From positions 49,152,843-49,216,842 of the forward strand of contig CM072810.1 in the NCBI GenBank assembly GCA_037013495.1: 64,000 nt of DNA. Reading direction: 5' to 3'. A model generated the notes under the pieces. The model saw only the letters and a list, made by a program, of their open reading frames with translations, was not told where the DNA came from and ran no database searches. Origin of the DNA: Hippophae tibetana. Taxonomy: Eukaryota; Streptophyta; Magnoliopsida; Rosales; Elaeagnaceae. The number at the start of each line of letters is the position of its first letter. The first letter of the stretch is position 1. Below, in pieces: positions 1-11,855 of the stretch. A program made the position numbers and the translations under genes.

Positions 1-115
1 TTATTCAAAAGAGCCGTAAAAGAGATATTGGTGCTAACAAATGGTTCTTTATTTATATGTTCAATCCGTATATATTCTTCCATAAATATGAGTAATGAAA
101 AAATAAAAGGCAACT

Positions 116-136
116 GTTCCCATTTAAAAATGGAAC
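116..136. repeat. Short imperfect dyad near the A-to-B junction (representative)
   Basis: GTTCC, one extra C, ATTT, two A, AAAT and GGAAC form a 9-bp stem with a single bulged C. The element recurs near the 3' end of most class A monomers, for example at about 1568, 6656, 24467 and 31711. In one A subtype (for example 843-863 and 7383-7403) the centre reads TTTAAAAAAGG, so only the outer 5-bp arms remain. Class B monomers have GTTCACATTTTAAAAAAGAA at the same place and lack the dyad. It could be a protein-binding site or only a sequence coincidence; nothing here decides. Confidence 0.6.
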
Positions 137-536
137 AAAACATTTGATAAATCGGAGTTCCAACTTTAAACGACGATAAAAGTTTACTTGTATATCGAGA
201 CAACTATTATTATATATCAAATTGAAGACTGCACCGATTCAAAAAATCTGATTTGGCCCCATAAAGGAACAACATTATTGTACCCAAATTCCATCGTTTA
301 CATCATTTACCGAAGGTTTTAAGTGTTTGCCTCACCATTTCCCCCGTACTTACTCCCAATTTGTTTCAAAAGTTCCGTAAAGGAGATATTGGTACAAACA
401 AATGGTTCCTTATTTATGCGTTCAATCAATATCTATTCGTCCAAAATAAATAAGGGAAGAGAAAGAGAAAGGAGCTACTGTTCACATTTTAAAAAACAAT
501 AAAACATTTGATAAATCACAATTTCTACTTTAAAAG

Positions 537-818
537 ATGATAACTTTTGACTCGGGTATTGAAACGACTATATTATTATATGAAACTAAAGCTCGTTGCG
601 ATTCACACAATATGAGATGGCCTCAAATTTGGAATATCATTTTTGTACCAAAATTTCAACATTTACATCATTTATTGAGGGTTTTTATTTTTTTGCCAAC
701 CATTTCCGTTGTACTTACTTTCGATTTTATTCAAAATAGCCGTAAAGGAGATATTGGTGCTAACAAATGGTTCTTTATTTATGTGTTCAATTCCTATATA
801 TTCTTCCAAAACAAATGA
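537..818 (+). other. Recurrent 93-95 codon open frame of class A monomers (not called as a gene)
   Basis: Most class A monomers keep an open frame from their ATG; this copy has 93 codons. It starts MITFDSGIETTILLYET and includes IWNIIFVPKF and KGDIGANKWFF. It recurs at 1263, 1989, 2717, 5625, 7803, 11069, 22701, 31418, 47418, 53241 and other A starts. I do not regard it as a gene: it resembles no family I know, coding context and splice structure are absent, replacements are scattered, and whole subfamilies carry stops (for example the TAA shared by copies at 57604, 59785, 60512, 61242, 62697 and 63424). Class B contains the homologous frame split by a 1-bp difference. Persistence of the frame fits recent amplification from few founders. 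Confidence 0.85.
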
Positions 819-899
819 GTAAATAAAAAATAAAAGGCTATTGTTCCCATTTAAAAAAGGAACAAAACATTTGATAAATGGGAGTTCCAACTTTAAACG
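537..899 (+). repeat. Class A monomer (representative copy)
   Basis: This is one of about 71 class A monomers. Hallmarks in order are the ATGATAACTTTTGACTCGGG start, a TATATTATTATATGAAAC block, ATGAGATGGCCTCAAATTTG, a TTTATTGAGGGTTTTTA block, CGTAAAGGAGATATTGGTGC, the CTATATATTCTTCCA block, and a 3' end with ATGAGTAAAGAAAAA followed by a GTTCCCATTT...GGAAC dyad. The usual 3' end runs into a class B start (GGAGTTCCAACTTTAAACGA). Other class A starts include 1263, 4899, 8529, 12522, 16157, 22701, 29239, 33236, 40512, 47418, 53241, 58331 and 63424. The first base of the ATG is used as the boundary only because it aligns with the class B start. Confidence 0.93.
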
Positions 900-1262
900 A
901 CAATAAAATTTTACTTGCATATCGAGCTACTATTATAATATATGAAAATGAAGCCCGTACCGAATCAAAAAATCTGATTTGGCCCCACAAAGAAATCACA
1001 TTTTTGTACCCAAATTCCATCGTTTACATCATTTACCGAGGGTTTTAAGTGTTTGTCTCACCATTTCTGTTGTACTTACTTTGTATTTTATTCAAAAGTG
1101 CCGTAAAGGAGATATTGGTTCAAACAAAGGGTTCTTTATTTCTGCGTTCAATCAATATCTATTCTTCCAAAAAAAATAAGGGAAGAGAAAGAGAAAGGAG
1201 CTACTGTTGACATTTTAAAAAAGAATAAAACATTTGATAAATCGCAATTTCAAATTTAAAAG
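900..1262 (+). repeat. Class B monomer (representative copy)
   Basis: This is one of about 105 class B monomers, homologous to class A along its full length. Hallmarks are the ACGACGATAAAATTTTAC start (here ACAATAAAA), TTGCATATCGAG, TATTATAATATATCAAA, ATCTGATTTGGCCCCACAAA, CCATCGTTTACATC, ACCGAGGGTTTTAAGTGTTT, then the shared CGTAAAGGAGATATTGGT block. There are two 3' end subtypes. B1 has TATCTATTCTTCC with AATAAGGGAAGAGAAAGAG, as here. B2 has TATCAATGCTTCC with AATAAGGGTAGAGAAAA, as at 3330-3390 and 34580-34620. B2 copies often also carry CTTACTCCCAATTT in place of CTTACTTTGTATTT. Relative to A, B is 1 bp shorter between the TGGCC and TTTTTGTACC blocks. Confidence 0.93.
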
Positions 1263-3039
1263 ATGATAACTTTTGACTCGGGTATTGAAACGACTATATT
1301 ATTATATGAAACCGAAGCTCGAAGCGATTCACACAATATGAGATGGCCTCTAATTTGGAATATCATTTTTGTACCAAAATTTCAACATTTACATCATTTA
1401 TTGAGGGTTTTTAGTTTTTTGCCAACCATTTCTGTTGTACTTACTTTTGATTTTATTCAAAAGAGCCGTAAAGGAGATATTGGTGCTAACAAATGGTTCT
1501 TTATTTATATGTTCAATCCGTATATATTCTTCCATAAATATGAGTAATGAAAAAATAAAAGGCAACTGTTCCCATTTAAAAATGGAACAAAACATTTGAT
1601 AAATCGGAGTTCCAACTTTAAACGACGATAAAAGTTTAATTGTATATCGAGACAACTATTATTATATATCAAATTGAAGACTGCACCGATTCAAAAAATC
1701 TGATTTGGCCCCATAAAGGAACAACATTATTGTACCCAAATTCCATCGTTTACATCATTTACCGAAGGTTTTAAGTGTTTGCCTCACCATATCCGTTGTA
1801 CTTACTCCCAATTTGTATCAAAAGTTCCGTAAAGGAGATATTGGTACAAACAAATGGTTCCTTATTTATGCGTTCAATCAATATCTATTCGTCCAAAATA
1901 AATAAGGGAAGAGAAAGAGAAAGGAGCTACTGTTCACATTTTAAAAAAGAATAAAACATTTGATAAATCGCAATTTCTACTTTAAAAGATGATAACTTTT
2001 GACTCGGGTATTGAAACGACTATATTATTATATGAAACTAAAGCTCGTAACGATTCACATAATATGAGATGGCCTCAAATTTGGAATATCATTTTTGTAC
2101 CAAAATTTCAACATTTACATCATTTATTGAGGGTTTTTATTTTTTTGCCAACCACTTCCGTTGTACTTACTTTCGATTTTATTCAAAATAGCCATAAAGG
2201 AGATATTGGTGCTAACAAATGGTTCTTTATTTATGTGTTCAATTCTTATATATTCTTCCAAAACAAATGAGTAAAGAAAAAATAAAAGGCTATTGTTCCC
2301 ATTTAAAAAAGGAACAAAACATTTGATAAATGGGAGTTCCAAATTTAAACGACGATAAAATTTTACTTGCATATCGAGACAACTATTATAATATATCAAA
2401 TTGAAGACCGCACTGATTCCAAAAATCTGATTTGGCCCCACAAAGGAGCCACATTTTTGTACCCAAATTCTATCGTTTACATCATTTACCGAGGGTTTTA
2501 TGTGTTTGCCTCACCATTTCCGTTGTACTTACTTTCTATTTTATTCAAAAGAGCCATAATGGAGATATTATTGCAAACAAAGGGTTCTTTATTTATGCGT
2601 TCACTCAATATCTATTCCTCCAAAAAAAAATAAGGGAAGAGAAAGAGAAAGGAGCTACTGTTCACATTTTAAAAAAGAATAAAACATTTGATAAATCGCA
2701 ATTTCAACTTTAAAAGATGATAACTTTTGACTCGGGTATTGAAACGATTATATTATTATATGAAACCGAAGCTCGAAGCGATTCACACAATATGAGATGG
2801 CCTCAAATTTGGAATATCATTTTTGTACCAAAATTTCAACATTTACATCATTTATTGAGGGTTTTTAGTATTTTCCCAACCATTTCTGTTGTACTTACTT
2901 TTGATATTATTCAAAAGAGCCGTAAAAGAGATATTGGTGCTAACAAATGGTTTTTTATTTATATGTTCAATCCCTATATATTCTTCCATAAATATGAGTA
3001 AAGAAAAAGGAAAAGACTACTGTTCACATTTAAAAATTG

Positions 3040-5620
3040 AACAAAACATTTGATAAATCGGAGTTCCAAATTTAAACGACGATAAAAGTTTACTTGTATA
3101 TCGAGACAACTATTATAATATATCAAATTGAAGACTACACCGATTCAAAAAATCGGATTTGGCCCCACAAAGGAACCACATTATTGTACCCAAATTCCAT
3201 CGTTTACATCATTCACCGAGGGTTTTAAGTGTTTGCCTCACCATTTCCGTTGTACTTACTCCCAATTTGTTTCAAAATAGGCGTAATGGAGATATTGGTG
3301 CAAACAAAGGGTTCTTTATTTATGTGTTCCATAAATATCAATGCTTCCAAATAAAAATAAGGGTAGAGAAAATTAAAGGAGCTACTGTCCACATTTTAAA
3401 AAAGAATAAAACATTTGATAAATCGCAATTTCAACTTTAAAAGATGATAAATTTTGACTCGGGTATTGAAACGACTATATTATTATATGAAACTAAAGCT
3501 CGTAGCGATTCACACAATATGAGATGGCCTCAAATTTGGAATATCATTTTTGTACCAAAATTTCAACATTTACATCATTTATTGAGGGTTTTTATTTTTT
3601 TGCCAACCATTTCCGTTGTACTTACTTTTGATTTTATTCAAAAGAGTCATAAAGGAGATATTGGTGCTAACAAATGGTTCTTTATTTATGTGTTCAATCA
3701 ATATCAATGCTTCAAAACAAAAATAAGGGTAGAGAAAAGGAAAGGAGCTACTGTTCACATTTAAAAAAAGAATAAAACATTTGATAAATTGGAGTTCCAA
3801 ATTTAAACGATGATAAATTTTACTTGCATATTGAGACAACTATTATAATATATCAAATTGAAGCTCATACCGATTCAAACAATCTGATTTGGCCCCATAG
3901 AGGAACCACATTTTTGTACCCAAATTCCATCGTTTACATCTTTTACCGAGGGTTTTAAGTGTTTGTCTCACCATTTCCGTTGAACTTACTTTCTATTTTA
4001 TTCAAAATTTCCATAAAGGAGATATTGGTGCAAACAAAGGGTTCTTTATTTATGCGTTCAATCAATATCTATTCTTTCAAAAAAAATAAGGGAAGAGAAA
4101 AAGAAAGGAGCTATTGTTCACATTTTAAAAAAGAATAAAACATTTGATAAATCACAATTTCAAATTTAAACGACGATAAAATTTTACTTGCATATCGAGA
4201 CGACTATTATAATATATCAAATTGAAGCTCGTACCGATTCAAATAATCTGATTTGGCCCCATAGAGGAACCACAATTTTGTACCCAAATTCCATCGTTTA
4301 CATCATTTATCGAAGGTTTTATGTGTTTGTCTCACCATTTCCGTTATACTTACTTTCTATTATATTGAAAAGAGCCGTAAAGGAGATATTTGTCCAAGAA
4401 ATTGTTCTTTATTTATGTGTTAAATCAATATATATTCTTCTAAAAAAATATGAGAAAAGGGAAAGGAAAAGGCTATTGTTCCCATTTTAAAAAGGAACAA
4501 AACATTTGATAAATCGGAGTTCCAACTTTAAATGACGATAAAATTTTACTTGCATATCGAGACAACCATTATAATATATCAAAATGAAGCCCGTACCGAA
4601 TCAAAAAATCTGATTTGGCCCCACAAAGGAACCACATTTTTGTACCTAAATTCCATCGTTTACATCATTTACCGAGGGTTTTAAGTGTTTGTCTCACCAT
4701 TTCTGTTGTACTTACTTTGTATTTTATTCAAAAGTGCCGTAAAGGAGATATTGGTTCAAACAAAGGGTACTTTATTTATGCGTTCAATCAATATCTATTC
4801 TTCCAAAAAAAATAAGGGAAGAGAAAGAGAAAGGAGCTACTGTTGACATTTTAAAAAAGAATAAAACATTTGATAAATCGCAATTTCAAATTTAAAAGAT
4901 GATAACTTTTGACTCGGGTATTGAAACGACTATATTATTATATGAAACCGAAGCTCGAAGCGATTCACACAATATGAGATGGCCTCAAATTTGGAATATC
5001 ATTTTTGTACCAAAATTTCAACATTTACATCATTTATTGAGGGTTTTTAGTTTTTTGCCAACCATTTCTGTTGTACTTACTTTTGATTTTATTCAAAAGA
5101 TCCGTAAAGGAGATATTGGTGCTAACAAATGGTTCTTTATTTATATGTTCAATCCCTATATATTCTTCCATAAATATGAGTAATGAAAAAATAAAAGGCA
5201 ACTGTTCCCATTTAAAAATGGAACAAAACATTTGATAAATCGGAGTTCCAACTTTAAACGACGATAAAAGTTTACTTGTATATCGAGACAACTATTATTA
5301 TATATCAAATTGAAGACTGCACCGATTCAAAAAATCTGATTTGGCCCCATAAAGGAACAACATTATTGTACCCATATTCCATCGTTTACATCATTTACCG
5401 AAGGTTTTAAGTGTTTGCCTCACCATATCCGTTGTACTTACTCCCAATTTGTTTCAAAAGTTCCGTAAAGGAGATATTGGTACAAACAAATGGTTCCTTA
5501 TTTATGCATTCAATCAATATCTATTCGTCCAAAATAAATAAGGGAAGAGAAAGAGAAAGGAGCTACTGTTTACATTTTAAAAAAGAATAAAACATTTGAT
5601 AAATCGCAATTTCTACTTTA
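3040..5620 (+). repeat. Seven-monomer tract, left copy of an 11258-bp-offset pair
   Basis: This tract (B, A/B2 chimera, B, B, B, A, B) is matched at about 14298-16880 at a constant offset of 11258 bp, with scattered substitutions that I judge to be about 1-2% by eye. Examples are CATTCACCGAGG against CATTTACCGAGG near 3210, and AGTCATAAAGG against AGCCATAAAGG near 3650. It contains an unusual B monomer at about 4180-4490 with TATATTGAAAAGAGCC and TTTGTCCAAGAAATTGTTC, also found in the right copy and at about 17.8 and 20.7 kb. Confidence 0.82.
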
Positions 5621-7080
5621 AAAGATGATAACTTTTGACTCGGGTATTCAAATGACTATATTATTATATGAAACTAAAGCTCTTAGTGATTCACACAATA
5701 TGAGATGGGCTCAAATTTGGAATATCATTTTTGTACCAAAATTTCAACATTTACATCATTTATTGAGGGTTTTTAGTTTTTTGCAAATCATTTCTGTTGT
5801 ACTTACTTTTGAGTTTATTCAAAAGAGCCGTAAAGGAGATATTGGTGCTAACAAATGGTTCTTTATTTATATGTTCAATCCCTATATATTCTTCCATAAA
5901 TATGAGTAAAGAAAAAGGAAAAGGCTACTGTTCCCATTTAAAAATGGAACAAAACATTTGATAAATCGGAGTTCCAACTTTAAACGACGATAAAAGTTTA
6001 CTTGTATATCGAGACAACTATTATAATATATCAAATTGAAGACTGCACCGATTCAAAAAATCTGATTTGGTCCCACAAAGTAACCACATTATTGTACCCA
6101 AATTCCATCGTTTACATCAATTACCGAGGGTTTTAAGTGTTTGCCTCACCATTTCCGTTGTACTTACTCCCAATTTGTTTCAAAACTTCCGTAAAGGAGA
6201 TATTGGTACAAACAAAGGGTTCCTTATTTACGTGTTCAATCAATATCTATTCCTCCAAAATAAATAAGGGAAGAGAAAGAGAAAGGAGCTACTGTTCACA
6301 TTTTAAAAAAGAATAAAACATTTGATAAATCGCAATTTCTACTTTCAAAGATGATAACTTTTGACTCGGGTATTCAAATGACTATATTATTATATGAAAC
6401 TAAAGCTCTTAGTGATTCACACAATATGAGATGGGCTCAAATTTGGAATATCATTTTTGTACCAAAATTTCAACATTTACATCATTTATTGAGGGTTTTT
6501 AGTTTTTTGCAAATCATTTCTGTTGTACATACTTTTGAGTTTATTCAAAAGAGCCGTAAAGGAGATATTGGTGCTAAAAAATGGTTCTTTATTTATATGT
6601 TCAATCCCTATATATTCTTCCATAAATATGAGTAAAGAAAAAGGAAAAGGCTACTGTTCCCATTTAAAAATGGAACAAAACATTTGATAAATCGGAGTTC
6701 CAACTTTAAACGACGATAAAAGTTTACTTGTATATCGAGACAACTATTATAATATATCAAATTGAAGACTGCACCGATTCAAAAAATCTGATTTGGTCCC
6801 ACAAAGTAACCACATTATTGTACCCAAATTCCATCGTTTACATCAATTACCGAGGGTTTTAAGTGTTTGCCTCACCATTTCCGTTGTACTTACTCCCAAT
6901 TTGTTTCAAAACTTCCGTAAAGGAGATATTGGTACAAACAAAGGGTTCCTTATTTATGTGTTCAATCAATATCTATTCCTCCAAAATAAATAAGGGAAGA
7001 GAAAGAGAAAGGAGCTACTGTTCACATTTTAAAAAAGAATAAAACATTTGATAAATCGCAATTTCTACTTTAAAAGATGA
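5575..7080 (+). repeat. Tandem duplication of one A/B dimer (726 bp)
   Basis: The dimers starting at 5625 and 6351 share private variants: GGTATTCAAATGACT, AAAGCTCTTAGTGATTC, GATGGGCTCAAATTT and TTTTTTGCAAATCATTTC in the A monomer, and GGTCCCACAAAGTAACC and CATCAATTACC in the B monomer. They differ at only a few sites, for example GTACTTAC against GTACATAC and AACAAATGG against AAAAAATGG. The next A monomer at 7077 shares only GATGGGCTC, which suggests that the duplication is a local recent event. Confidence 0.85.
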
Positions 7081-10000
7081 TAACTTTTGACTCGGGTATT
7101 GAAACGACTATATTATTATATGAAACTAAAGCTCGTAGCGATTCACACAATATGAGATGGGCTCAAATTTGGAATATCATTTTTGTACCAAAATTTCAAC
7201 ATTTACATCATTTATTGAGGGTTTTTATTTTTTTGCCAACCATTTTCGTTGTACTTACTTTCGATTTTATTCAAAATAGCCGTAAAGGAGATATTGGTGC
7301 TAACAAATGGTTCTTTATTTATGTGTTCAATTCCTATATATTCTTCCAAAACAAATGAGTAAAGAAAAAATAAAAGGCTATTGTTCCCATTTAAAAAAGG
7401 AACAAAACATTTGATAAATGGGAGTTCCAAATTTAAACGACGATAAAAGTTTACTTGCATATCGAGACAACTATTATAATATATCAAAATGAAACTCGTA
7501 CCGATTCAAAAAATTTGATTTGGCCCCACAAAGGAACCACATTTTTGTACTCAAATTCCATCGTTTACATCATTTACCGAGGGTTTTAAGTGTTTGTCTC
7601 ACCATCTCTGTTGTACTTACTTTGTATTTTATTCAAAAGTGTCGTAAAGGAGATATTGGTTCAAACAAAGGGTTCTTTATTTATGCGTTCTATCAATATC
7701 TATTCTTCCAAAAAAATAAGGGAAGAGAAAGAGAAAGGAGCTACTGTTCAAATTTTAAAAAAGAATAAAACATTTGATAAATCGCAATTTCAACTTTAAA
7801 AGATGATAACTTTTGACTCGGGTATTCAAACGACTATATTATTATATGAAACCGAAGCTCGAAGCGATTCACACAATATGAGATGGCCTCAAATTTGGAA
7901 TATCCTTTTTGTACCAAAATTTCAACATTTACATCATTTATTGAGGGTTTTTAGTTTTTTCCCAACAATTTCTGTTGTACTCACTTTTGATTTTATTCAA
8001 AAGAGCCGTAAAAGAGATATTGGTGCTAACAAATGGTTCTTTATTTATATGTTCAATCCCTTTATATTCTTCCATAAATATGAGTAAAGAAAAAGGAAAA
8101 GGCTACTGTTCCCATTTAAAAATGGATAAAACATTTGATAAATCGGAGTTCCAACTTTAAACGACGATAAAAGTTTACTTGTATATCGAGACAACTATTA
8201 TAATATATCAAATTGAAGACTGCACCGATTCAAAAAATCGGATTTGGTCTCACAAAGGAACCACATTATTGTACCCAAATTCCATCGTTTACATCATTTA
8301 CCGATAGTTTTAAGTGCTTGCCTCACCATTTCCGTTGTACTTACTCCCAATTTGTTTCAAAAGAGCGGTAATGGAGATTTTGGTGCAAAAAAAGGGTTCT
8401 TTATTTATGTGTTCCATAAATATCAATGCTTCCAAATAAAAATAAGGGTAGAGAAAATTAAAGGAGCTACTGTTCACATTTTAAAAAAGAATAAAACATT
8501 TGATAAATCGCAATTTCAACTTTAAAAGATGATAACTTTTGACTCGGGTATTGAAACGACTATATTATTATATGAAACCGAAGCTCGTAGCGATTCACAC
8601 AATATGAGATGGCCTGAAATTTGGAATATCTTTTTTGTACCAAAATTTCATCATTTACATCATTTATTGAGGGTTTTTAGTTTTTTGGCCACCATTTCCA
8701 TTGTACTTACTTTCGATTTTATTCAAAAGAGCCGTAAAGGAGATATTGGTGCAAACAAATGGTTCTTTATTTTTATGTTCAATCCCTATATATTCTTCCA
8801 AAAAAAATGAGTAAAGAAAAAGGAAAAGGCTATTGTTCCCATTTAAAAAAAGAACAAAACATTTGATAAATCGGAGTTCCAAATTTAAACACCGATAAAA
8901 TTTTACTTGCATATCGAGACAACTATTATAATACATCAAATTGAAACTCGTACCGATTCAAACAATCTGATTTGGCCCCATAGAGGAACCACATTTTTGT
9001 ACCCAAATTCCATCATTTACATTATTTACCGAGGGTTTTAAGTGTTTGTCTCACCATTTCCGTTGTACTTAATTTCTATTTTATTCAAAAGTTCCGTAAA
9101 GGAGTTATTGGTACAAACAAAGGGTTCCTTATTTATGCGTTCAATCAATATCTATTCTTCCAAAATAAATAAGGGAAGAGAAAGAGAAAGGAGCTACTGT
9201 TCACATTTTAAAAAAGAATAAAAAATTTGATAAATCACAATTTCTACTTTAAAAGATGATAACTTTTGACTCGGGTATTGAAACGACTATATTATTATAT
9301 GAAACCGAAGCTCTTAGCGATTCACACAATATGAGATGGCCTCAAATTTGGAATATCATTTTTGTACCTAAATTTCATCATTTACATTTATTGTGGGTTT
9401 TTTGTTTTTTGGCCACCATTTCCGTTGTACTTTCTTTCGATTTTATTCAAAAGAGCCGTAAAGGAGATATTGGTGCAAACTAATGGTTCTTTATTTATGT
9501 GTTCAATCCCTATATATTCTTCCAAAAAAATGAGTAAAGAAAAAGGAAAAGGCTACTGTTCCCATTTAAAAATGGAACAAAACATTTGATAAATCGGAGT
9601 TCCGACTTTAAACGATGATAAAAGTTTACTTGCATATCGAAAAAATATTATAATATATCAAATTGAATCCCGTACCGATTCAAAAAATCTGATTTGGCCC
9701 CACAAAGGAACCACATTTTTGTACCCAAATTCCATCGTTTACATCATTTACCGAGGGTTTTAAGTATTTGTCTCACCATTTCCGTTGTACTTACTCCCAA
9801 TATTATTCAAAAGAGGCGTAATGGAGATATTGGTGGAAATAAAGGGTTCTTTATTTATGCGTTTCATCAATATCAATACTTCAAAACAAAAATAAGGGTT
9901 GAGAAAAGGAAAGGAGCTACTGTTCACATTTAAAAAAGGAATAAAACATTTGATAAATCGGAATTCCAAATTTAGACGACGATAAAATTTTACTTGCATA

Positions 10001-10225
10001 TCGAGACAACTATTATAATATATCAAATTGAAGCTCGTACCGATTCAAACAATCTGATTTGGCCCCATAGAGGAACCACATTTTTGTACCTAAATTCCAT
10101 CGTTTACATCATTTACGGAGGGTTTTAAGTGTTTCTCTCACCATTTCCGTTGTACTTACTTTGTATTTGATTCAAAAGTGCCATAAAGGAGATATTGGTG
10201 CAAACAAAGGGTTCTTTATTTATGC
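7081..10225 (+). repeat. A/B dimers ending in a B-B step
   Basis: A starts lie at 7077, 7803, 8529 and 9256, with B monomers between them. Two B monomers then follow in a row (about 9615 and 9978) before the A monomer at 10343. The monomer around 9694-9940 is subtype B2 (TATCAATACTTCAAAAC with AAGGGTTGAGAAAAGG). The A monomer at 9256 lacks a triplet near 9386 (CATTTACATTTATTGTGG) and has TAA in place of AAA at about 9480. No non-satellite DNA is seen. Confidence 0.88.
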
Positions 10226-11855
10226 GTTCAATCAATATCTATTCGTCCAAAATAAATAAGGGAAGAGAAAGAGAAAGGAGCTACTGTTCACATTTTAAAA
10301 AAGAATAAAACATTTGATAAATCACAATTTCTACTTTAAAAGATGATAACTTTTGACTCGGGTATTGAAACGACTATATTATTATATGAAACTAAAGCTC
10401 GTAGCGATTCACACAATATGAGATGGCCTCAAATTTGGAATATCATTTTTGTACCAAAATTTCAACATTTACATCATTTATTGAGGGTTTTTATTTTTTT
10501 GCCAACCATTTCCGTTGTACTTACTTTCGATTTTATTCAAAATAGCCGTAAAGGAGATATTGGTGCTAACAAATGGTTCTTTATTTATGTGTTCAATTCC
10601 TATATATTCTTCCAAAACAAATGAGTAAAGAAAAAATAAAAGGCTATTGTTCCCATTTAAAAAAGGAACAAAACATTTGATAAATGGGAGTTCCAACTTT
10701 AAACGACAATAAAATTTTACTTGCATATCGAGCTACTATTATAATATATGAAAATGAAGCCCGTACCGAATCAAAAAATCTGATTTGGCCCCACAAAGGA
10801 ACCACATTTTTGTACCCAAATTCCATCGTTTACATCATTTACCGAGGGTTTTAAGTGTTTGTCTCACCATTTCTGTTGTACTTACTTTGTATTTTATTCA
10901 AAAGTGCCGTAAATGAGATATTGGTTCAAACAAAGGGTTCTTTATTTATGCGTTCAATCAATATCTATTCTTCCAAAAAAAATAAGGGAAGAGAAAGAGA
11001 AAGGAGCTACTGTTCACATTTTAAAAAAGAATAAAACATTTGATAAATCGCAATTTCAAATTTAAAAGATGATAACTTTTGACTCGGGTATTGAAACGAC
11101 TATATTATTATATGAAACCGAAGCTCGAAGCGATTCACACAATATGAGATGGCCTCAAATTTGGAATATCATTTTTGTACCAAAATTTCAACATTTACAT
11201 CATTTATTGAGGGTTTTTAGTTTTTTGCCAACCATTTCTGTTGTACTTACTTTTGATTTTAATCAAAAGAGCCGTAAAGGAGATATCGGTGCTAACAAAT
11301 GGTTCTTTATTTATATGTTCAATCCCTATATATTCTTCCATAAATATGAGTAATGAAAAAGGAAAAGGCTACTGTTCCCATTTAAAAATGGAACAAAACA
11401 TTTGATAAATCGGAGTTCCAACTTTAAACGACGATAAAAGTTTACTTGTATATCGAGACAACTATTATAATATATCAAATTGAAGACTGCACCGATTCAA
11501 AAAATCGGATTTGGTCCCACAAAGGAACCACATTATTGTACCCAAATTCCATCGTTTACATCATTTACCGAGAGTTTTAAGTGTTTGCCTCACCATTTCC
11601 GTTGTACTTACTCCCAATTTGTTTCAAAAGAGCCGTAATGGAGATTTTGGTGCAAAAAAAGGGTTCTTTATTTATGTGTTCCATAAATATCAATGCTTCC
11701 AAATAAAAATAAGGGTAGAGAAAATTAAAGGAGCTACTGTTCACATTTTAAAAAAGAATAAAACATTTGATAAATCGCAATTTCAACTTTAAAAGATGAT
11801 AACTTTTGACTCGGGTATTGAAATGACTATATTATTATATGAAACCGAAGCTCGA
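10226..11855 (+). repeat. A/B dimers, right copy of a 9806-bp-offset pair
   Basis: Positions 10226-11351 match 420-1545 with few differences. A shared marker is the B monomer with ATATGAAAATGAAGCCCG (about 10745 and 940). The match weakens after about 11351, where AATGAAAAAGGAAAAGG replaces AATGAAAAAATAAAAGG. The remaining part up to 11855 is an ordinary B monomer and the start of an A monomer. Confidence 0.8.

Larger units (their letters stand above)
1..3039 (+). repeat. Left segment: regular A/B dimers
   Basis: The window opens inside a class A monomer and continues as strict A-B alternation, with A starts at 537, 1263, 1989 and 2717. The tract from about 420 to 1545 is nearly repeated at 10226-11351 (offset 9806 bp). 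The tract at about 1263-2150 resembles 16157-17044 (offset 14894 bp). The B monomer around 2400-2716 belongs to a rare subtype found again at about 52924-53240. Nothing other than satellite is present. Confidence 0.9.

Noticed and set aside
1-363. Internal half-monomer (about 182 bp) duplication
   Set aside because: The left and right halves of a monomer show no obvious similarity by eye. The 363-bp unit appears to be the basic repeat.
537-560. CENP-B-box-like sequence around TTTTGACTCGGGTATTG
   Set aside because: Only the CGGG part fits. The TTCG half and the central A of the box are missing, so there is no real match.
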